From positions 806,001 to 870,000 of the forward strand of contig NZ_JAJOYR010000001.1 in NCBI RefSeq assembly GCF_021202945.1: a DNA stretch of 64,000 nt, read 5' to 3'. The notes under the pieces were generated by a model. The model had not been told where the DNA came from and did not search any database. It saw only the letters and a program-made list of their open reading frames with translations. The DNA comes from Stenotrophomonas sp. SY1 (GTDB lineage: Bacteria; Pseudomonadota; Gammaproteobacteria; Xanthomonadales; Xanthomonadaceae). The position numbers were made by a program, and so were the translations under genes. Below, one piece after another: positions 59,721 through 64,000 of the stretch (position 1 is the stretch's first letter; every line of letters starts with the position of its first letter).

Positions 59721-61324
59721 CGCGGATGGTGTTCAAGTCGGTCGCGAACCTGACCGAGGATCCGGTTGAGGTTTTCTGGTTGGCTGGATTCGTGTGCAAC
59801 GAGCGTAACGAGTGGCAAGTGCGAGTGGTCTACCGGAACAAGCGCACCGGGGAACTGATTCCAATGTGTGAGCCCATTGGGATGTTGCCGATCCTAAGTT
59901 TGGGAACTTGGTTCGACTACGGTTTACTGCAAACGGAAGGTCTGCCGGGTGACCTCATGGAGGTTGTCATTCCTGATGTAGGGCAACCAGAGGTGATCAC
60001 CTCGGCGGACATGCCTAGTTCGCTATATCGGCTTCCGGCAAGCCGCGCTGGACACCAACGATTGTTTCGATACCGCACACGACACGGTGTCGTTCATATC
60101 CCGGCGGCGGAGCTGATCCGAGCCCTGTTCATTCACAACCGTGCGTTGGCATTGGCTTTGATGCGCCCAGCGGGATTGGAGCAGTTGTACATACCGATGG
60201 CATCTGGGCCTCGGGAGCTGGCGACGCTCTGTTTTACGAAGGAAATTGCCAAGAGTGTGCTGAGTCGGGAGTTGGCCATGGAGTTCGCGTGGCTGGTGCT
60301 GGATGTGGAAGCTCGGCGTTCATGGGAGAGCGTCAGGTGTCTCTCGGCTGGCCAAGATTGTATTTTTTTTGAGCCACCCCCTATCCGGGGTTCGTCGTGG
60401 CAGTTCCGGGGCATCCGGCACGGAAACCAAATGTTAGTACTTGAATTGAATAATTTGAGTGGGCGCGCGGTGCCGGTGAAAATACTTGAATACACGCATC
60501 CGGACTTGAAGAAGGCGATTCGAGCACGAGTGTCCGGTGCCAAGCCGGGCAATCCGAAGGGAGGTGATAAGCCGGATACCGGAGAGCCGGGTGACGACAT
60601 TGATGTGGCCGGCACAGATCAGGGAAGTAGTGGTTACCGCAACCCGTTAGTCGCTAACATGGGCCGACGCCAGAGCGCTTTTGAGAGCCAGATCAAGGTA
60701 ATCAAAAAAGAGATCGAGGTGGAACATGCACCACGCGAGCCGACTGGCAAGGAACCCAAGAAGAAGCCCCGACATAAGAAAAAGATACAAGTGACGACCA
60801 GTGAAAGGGCAGGTGGTAAAGGGCTCCGCCCCATAGACTTCGGGATCCTTTGCCGGGCCCCCTTGCACAGAATTGGGGATCTGGTGGCATTTGATGAAAC
60901 CATCCGTCACATGCGCGACAGATTGCCAGATGTGCAGTTTGCTGCAGGGCTGGTGCTACTTAAACAGGGCAGGGCTGCTGCGAGCGTGGGTTCCGCGCCA
61001 CGGGCGGCGATGGTGGTGAGGATCAACAGACTCAAAGAGCCTCCCATAGTTTTGATAGATATCGATCGCACCGGGATCGTGGCGCTTTCGCTGATGGTTT
61101 TGCACTTCAAGAGAGGGGAGAAAGAGGATTGGATCGAGAGGGCGATACAGAAAACATTGAACGGCTGGGCCGATGTTGGTGGGCATTGGTCTACTGACGT
61201 CGAAGCCGAGATGGAGCCCCTGTGTCGAAGCGAACGGATTCCGAAAGCCATGGTGCCGAGAGAAGGATTTGAAAAGCAGGCAGAGGGATGGGCGCTTCGG
61301 CTGATTGATAGGTTGGGACTGTGA
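59717..61324 (+). CDS. tnsE: Target selector TnsE
   Basis: The 535-residue product is almost the length of Tn7 TnsE (538) and lies in the same place after tnsD, joined by an ATGA overlap. The C-terminal region holds the TnsE-like segment PPIVLIDIDRTGIVALSLMV; the middle (about 265-370) is a low-complexity Lys/Gly/Asp-rich linker. TnsE sends Tn7 to conjugal plasmids and replicating DNA through the sliding clamp. The middle of the gene is visibly less GC-rich than the rest of the window. Confidence 0.85.
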   Translation: MTRMVFKSVANLTEDPVEVFWLAGFVCNERNEWQVRVVYRNKRTGELIPMCEPIGMLPILSLGTWFDYGLLQTEGLPGDLMEVVIPDVGQPEVITSADMPSSLYRLPASRAGHQRLFRYRTRHGVVHIPAAELIRALFIHNRALALALMRPAGLEQLYIPMASGPRELATLCFTKEIAKSVLSRELAMEFAWLVLDVEARRSWESVRCLSAGQDCIFFEPPPIRGSSWQFRGIRHGNQMLVLELNNLSGRAVPVKILEYTHPDLKKAIRARVSGAKPGNPKGGDKPDTGEPGDDIDVAGTDQGSSGYRNPLVANMGRRQSAFESQIKVIKKEIEVEHAPREPTGKEPKKKPRHKKKIQVTTSERAGGKGLRPIDFGILCRAPLHRIGDLVAFDETIRHMRDRLPDVQFAAGLVLLKQGRAAASVGSAPRAAMVVRINRLKEPPIVLIDIDRTGIVALSLMVLHFKRGEKEDWIERAIQKTLNGWADVGGHWSTDVEAEMEPLCRSERIPKAMVPREGFEKQAEGWALRLIDRLGL

Positions 61325-61449
61325 AGCGTCGGGTTCAGACCAAGGGGGATTGGACTCGGGGCGTCGCAGATTGAATTGGTCGATAGCAGGCGTTGGGTGC
61401 GAGGATTACCGCAGTACGCCGCCGGTCAACGGGGTAGCATCTGGGTCAC

Positions 61450-61666
61450 ATGGGCGGGCATCTTCCAAAGCGGACCGTATCAACGCCGCTGCTTCTCAAG
61501 GGGCTTGAGTTTGGTCGCGTGGCGATTCCAGATGCAGTTCACTTCAATCGAGAAAATGAAAATAGAGGCTCGCGCAAAGCTGTTCTACGTGGCGTTGTCG
61601 CGTGCAGGATCCTCACTGATCATTTCCTCAGCTTCTCCTGTCGTGGAGCTTCCTTTGTCGACATAG
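61450..61666 (+). pseudogene. Decayed C-terminal fragment of a UvrD/Rep-type helicase
   Basis: One frame reads STPLLLKGLEFGRVAIPDAV, and from about 61555 another continues ARAKLFYVALSRAGSSLIIS, ending at TAG 61664-61666. Together these are helicase motifs V and VI of superfamily 1 (GLEF and YVALSRA), split by a frameshift. No other helicase motifs remain upstream. The rest of the 443-base gap after tnsE holds nothing else I can name. Confidence 0.6.
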
Positions 61667-61767
61667 GCGTTCTTGAATCCTGTAAATTTCTCGCCGGCTT
61701 CGCGTTGCACGCTTCTAAGCCTGCCCTGTACCTGTTTTGGTTGCTGCATAGGTAATTTTTACTTCTC

Positions 61768-62718
61768 CTACCGGCGATCAGGTGCTGGTGCGCTTTCGTG
61801 TGTTTTTCCAGTAACCGTGGCAGGATCGAAATCGATGCGGTCGATATCTCCGATTCGCTGGAACTCCGCGAGGTATTCGGGTTGTTGGATGTTGAGCCAA
61901 CGGACAATATTTGGTCGGCTAAGAATTTTGTTCAGGAAGCCTCGTGCGATCGTCAGGTGCAGGTTGTCGATGCCATAGGTCTCCTCGGCGAACATGGTTC
62001 GACTCTGTACCAAGGAAAGCTCACGCTCTAGCTTGGAAATTTGCTCGCGCGTGATGTCCGGCTTTCGACCAGTCACCATAGGTTTGACGAGTTGATCATC
62101 AGGAGTGGCATGGAGCAATGCGCGTGCGAACTGGGTTGTAAAAGTGCGATGTCCTGACATCAACTCGGCTGCTTCAATCTGCCTAAGCGGCTTCATACGT
62201 TTGAGAATCTCGAACACGACCATCGGACAGGTCTTGTCTGATAGAAGCGTGGCAACTTCGGGACATATTCCATCAAGCAATCGGAAGCGCCGACGAATCG
62301 ATGTGGCCTCAAGGTTAAGTGCCTCGGCGATGCGATCCTCAGAGACACCGTGCTCGACGGCGCGCACAATCATCATGTGCTCTTGAACGGCTGATAGCCT
62401 GCTGATGCGCTTGTTGTAGGTGTAGGATTCGTCATCCGTTGAGATCAGGCACTCGACGTCTTCGGCACCTAAATCCCGGAGAATTTCAACGCGCATTAAT
62501 CCGTCCAGTAGTAGGTAGGTTCCGTCGTCCAATGGGTTGGGGGCGACGACGGGAAGTTCGACCAAGCCGATGGTGCGAATGGATGCCGTAATCTGCTGGA
62601 ATTTCTGACTCTGCCTGGTTGCCTTCCGCAGGGGCTTGAGGGGGACGATGCTGCATATCGGGATTAGCTTGGTATCTAGCCGGAATCCTAGGGGGGCATC
62701 TTGATGGCCGTTGTTCAT
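61768..62718 (-). CDS. ParB-like protein with RepB-type C-terminus (second of a pair)
   Basis: The 316-residue product has a ParB-like nuclease/CTPase fold (LLLDGLMRVEILRDLGAEDV), a helix-turn-helix (VSEDRIAEALNLEATSIRRR) and a C-terminal region like plasmid RepB partition proteins. No ParA is nearby. The ATG overlaps the stop of the other ParB-like gene. Role in a transposon is unclear; it may regulate cargo or help segregation of plasmid forms. Confidence 0.8.
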   Translation of the reverse strand: MNNGHQDAPLGFRLDTKLIPICSIVPLKPLRKATRQSQKFQQITASIRTIGLVELPVVAPNPLDDGTYLLLDGLMRVEILRDLGAEDVECLISTDDESYTYNKRISRLSAVQEHMMIVRAVEHGVSEDRIAEALNLEATSIRRRFRLLDGICPEVATLLSDKTCPMVVFEILKRMKPLRQIEAAELMSGHRTFTTQFARALLHATPDDQLVKPMVTGRKPDITREQISKLERELSLVQSRTMFAEETYGIDNLHLTIARGFLNKILSRPNIVRWLNIQQPEYLAEFQRIGDIDRIDFDPATVTGKTHESAPAPDRR

Positions 62719-63596
62719 TGAGTCACCCTCCTTTTCATTCGGTCATCAATCGCCTTTGGAAGGGAGTCAATCCCTTCTGCGTGGAGGAGCTCGACAAATT
62801 TCGGTACGGTGAGTAATTCTCGGAATGCCTCAACCACAAACAGTAGTCGGCCCTGAGTGAATTCAGCCTTCTTGGCTAGAAGTTGTTGCTTCTTTACCTC
62901 TTTTTCGTAGACGCGGCGGAGGTCATCCGCGGACAACTTTTTGCTAGCCTTCTTCCCGTCAAAAGGCTTCCTTTGGGATTTCCCTCGAGCGGCTCTTTGC
63001 TCAAGAATTCGCCTGATGATCGCGAGCTTCTTCCCCTTCAGTTTTCCTTGGGTATACGCATCTGCGAGGGCAGCCTGGATCCCTGCATCGTCGCTTCTGG
63101 ATATGACGACTGCCAAACTTACAGGGATAAGTCCCGTTTCGACCGCTGATATGAGGCGTTCTTCGCCGTGTTCGAATAGGCGAAGCACCATGCCAACCCA
63201 GGATTGGGTGACGCCGAGTTTCTGTGCGATCTGGTTCTCGTCGTAGCCGCGCTTGTCGAGCGTGCATATTTCCTGCATCAGCTCGATGGGGGAATGCTGG
63301 CGTCGGGCGATGTTCTCGACCAGACTCATGACAAGGCACCGTTCTTCGCCTTCCTCAACGACGAAAGCGGGGATGTCAGTGTGTCCAAGTCGCTGGAAAG
63401 CCTCCAAGCGGCCTTGGCCGCAGACAAGGTCGTAGTGCGGCGCACTGTCTCCGCCCTTCCGCAAGCTCACCGTGATCGGGCGTTTCAGTCCGATGGCGCT
63501 GATGTTGTCGATGATGTTCTTGTGTGCGCGCGCACTCCTGTTTCTGGGGTTGATCACGCGGATGTCATCAACGGGGATCATCTGGATCGGGCGCAT
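62715..63596 (-). CDS. ParB/RepB/Spo0J family protein (first of a pair)
   Basis: The 293-residue product has the ParB core (LVCGQGRLEAFQRLGHTDIP, with VMSLVENIARRQHSPIELMQ including the ENIARR-type motif), and a helix-turn-helix (YDENQIAQKLGVTQSWVGMV). The Lys-rich C-terminus is variable. It stands 11 bases after the gene at the window edge and overlaps the second ParB-like gene, so the three form one operon. Confidence 0.87.
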   Translation of the reverse strand: MRPIQMIPVDDIRVINPRNRSARAHKNIIDNISAIGLKRPITVSLRKGGDSAPHYDLVCGQGRLEAFQRLGHTDIPAFVVEEGEERCLVMSLVENIARRQHSPIELMQEICTLDKRGYDENQIAQKLGVTQSWVGMVLRLFEHGEERLISAVETGLIPVSLAVVISRSDDAGIQAALADAYTQGKLKGKKLAIIRRILEQRAARGKSQRKPFDGKKASKKLSADDLRRVYEKEVKKQQLLAKKAEFTQGRLLFVVEAFRELLTVPKFVELLHAEGIDSLPKAIDDRMKRRVTQ

Positions 63597-63607
63597 ACGT
63601 GCCTCCT

Positions 63608-64000
63608 CTAGGCGGCGATGCTCATATGGAATCGTTCCGCAAGCTCATACAGCGGCGCGAGAGATTCGAAACGGTACGAATCGAGGCTTACTTCGTTGTT
63701 GTCTTCGGAGAGTCGGTGGCCGTGCAGTGGCATGTCGAGACGAGGGAATATGTAGTAGTCGAAGATAGTTGTGTTCGTGGCTGCCATGCGGGCGACCACG
63801 GTGACATCCGGCCTTAGACTGGTATCAAAACGAAGATGCCAGCGGAAGGATCCACTTGGGAGTTGTCGGCATCTGGCCAGCACGATGGAGACAGTGAACT
63901 CATCATTGACGGTGACAAGGCCCGAAGTTGCGATGTTGCTCTGACCGCCTGCAGCCATCAGGCCCTCGATGATCTCCGTCAGGATGCTCGGTAGGATCGA
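63608..64000 (-). CDS. C-terminal part of a possible recombinase-associated protein (partial)
   Basis: The frame is open to the window edge (ILPSILTEIIEGLMAAGGQS) and ends at 63608, giving at least 130 residues. I recall the segment FTVSIVLARCR ... DYYIFPRLDMP ... DSYRFESL from C-termini of proteins annotated as recombinases next to paired ParB genes, but without the N-terminus this cannot be confirmed. An ATG at 63958 is internal rather than the start. Confidence 0.45.
   Translation of the reverse strand, partial: SILPSILTEIIEGLMAAGGQSNIATSGLVTVNDEFTVSIVLARCRQLPSGSFRWHLRFDTSLRPDVTVVARMAATNTTIFDYYIFPRLDMPLHGHRLSEDNNEVSLDSYRFESLAPLYELAERFHMSIAA

Larger units (their letters stand above)
43815..64000. 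mobile_element. Tn7-family transposon, right end to beyond the window
   Basis: The element starts with TGTCGACAG at 43815 and has four TnsB-like sites, the genes tnsABCDE (53314-61324), and cargo on both sides of them. The right end faces glmS, as in Tn7. The left end is not found before 64000, so the element is at least 20.2 kb. Sequence around tnsE and the ParB-like genes looks less GC-rich than the host part, in keeping with transfer. Confidence 0.88.

Noticed and set aside
53314..61324. CRISPR-associated Tn7-like system
   Set aside because: No Cascade or Cas12k genes are present, and TnsD is full length with insertion at attTn7, so targeting is of the classical type.
61656..61663. TGTCGACA, matching the first bases of the right end, as a possible left end
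   Set aside because: No inverted AATAAAGT-type sites lie beside it and no ACCGG follows; an 8-base palindrome can occur by chance.

Overview
The window is a GC-rich gammaproteobacterial chromosome segment that fits Stenotrophomonas (maltophilia complex, Xanthomonadaceae). The evidence is the many GTAG-flanked stem-loop repeats of the SMAG type, the paired TGTAGGAGCGGCGTAAGCCGCG repeats, and gene content such as metNIQ, aceF-lpdA with lipoyl domains, and atp-gtrA-glmU-glmS.

Core chromosome, 1 to about 43.8 kb. The left part holds yajQ, a secreted serine hydrolase, a DMT permease, the methionine importer metNIQ, a membrane protein, a YiiX-like cysteine hydrolase, an OmpW-type porin, a DNA-deoxyinosine glycosylase, and the pyruvate dehydrogenase genes aceF and lpdA with a small secreted gene between them. 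The lpdA product carries two nearly identical lipoyl domains. The complete F1Fo ATP synthase operon atpIBEFHAGDC (15.3-22.4 kb) follows, then gtrA, glmU and a GNAT acetyltransferase.

ABC exporter locus, 25.7-41.8 kb, all on the minus strand. Transcription starts at a membrane fusion protein and continues through one MacB/LolD-type ATPase, eight FtsX/MacB_PCD permeases arranged as four A-B pairs (with one small secreted NTF2-like gene), an NtrC-type sigma-54 response regulator and its histidine kinase. A close match to a sigma-54 promoter lies just upstream of the first gene. About 80-110 bp further upstream are two TGTCCG/CGGACA palindromes that look like enhancer sites for the regulator. The layout suggests a self-regulating, envelope-stress-like export system with four alternative permease pairs.

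Mobile element, 43.8 kb to beyond the window end. Twenty-four bases after the glmS stop codon lies the right end of a Tn7-family transposon: TGT followed by four TnsB-like sites at an exact 20-bp period. The element carries tnsABCDE with ATGA overlaps at the A/B, B side and D/E junctions. Unlike classical Tn7, about 9.5 kb of cargo sits between the right end and tnsA: a type I restriction-modification operon (hsdM, hsdS, a frameshifted small gene, a membrane protein, hsdR, a 64-residue gene), an XRE regulator with a coupled membrane protein, and a gp16-like DNA-binding protein. Beyond tnsE are a decayed helicase fragment, two overlapping ParB/RepB-like genes and the end of a third gene that leaves the window. 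The left end of the transposon is not in the window.

All calls come from reading the sequence and its translations; no database search was run. Family names rest on recognised motifs.
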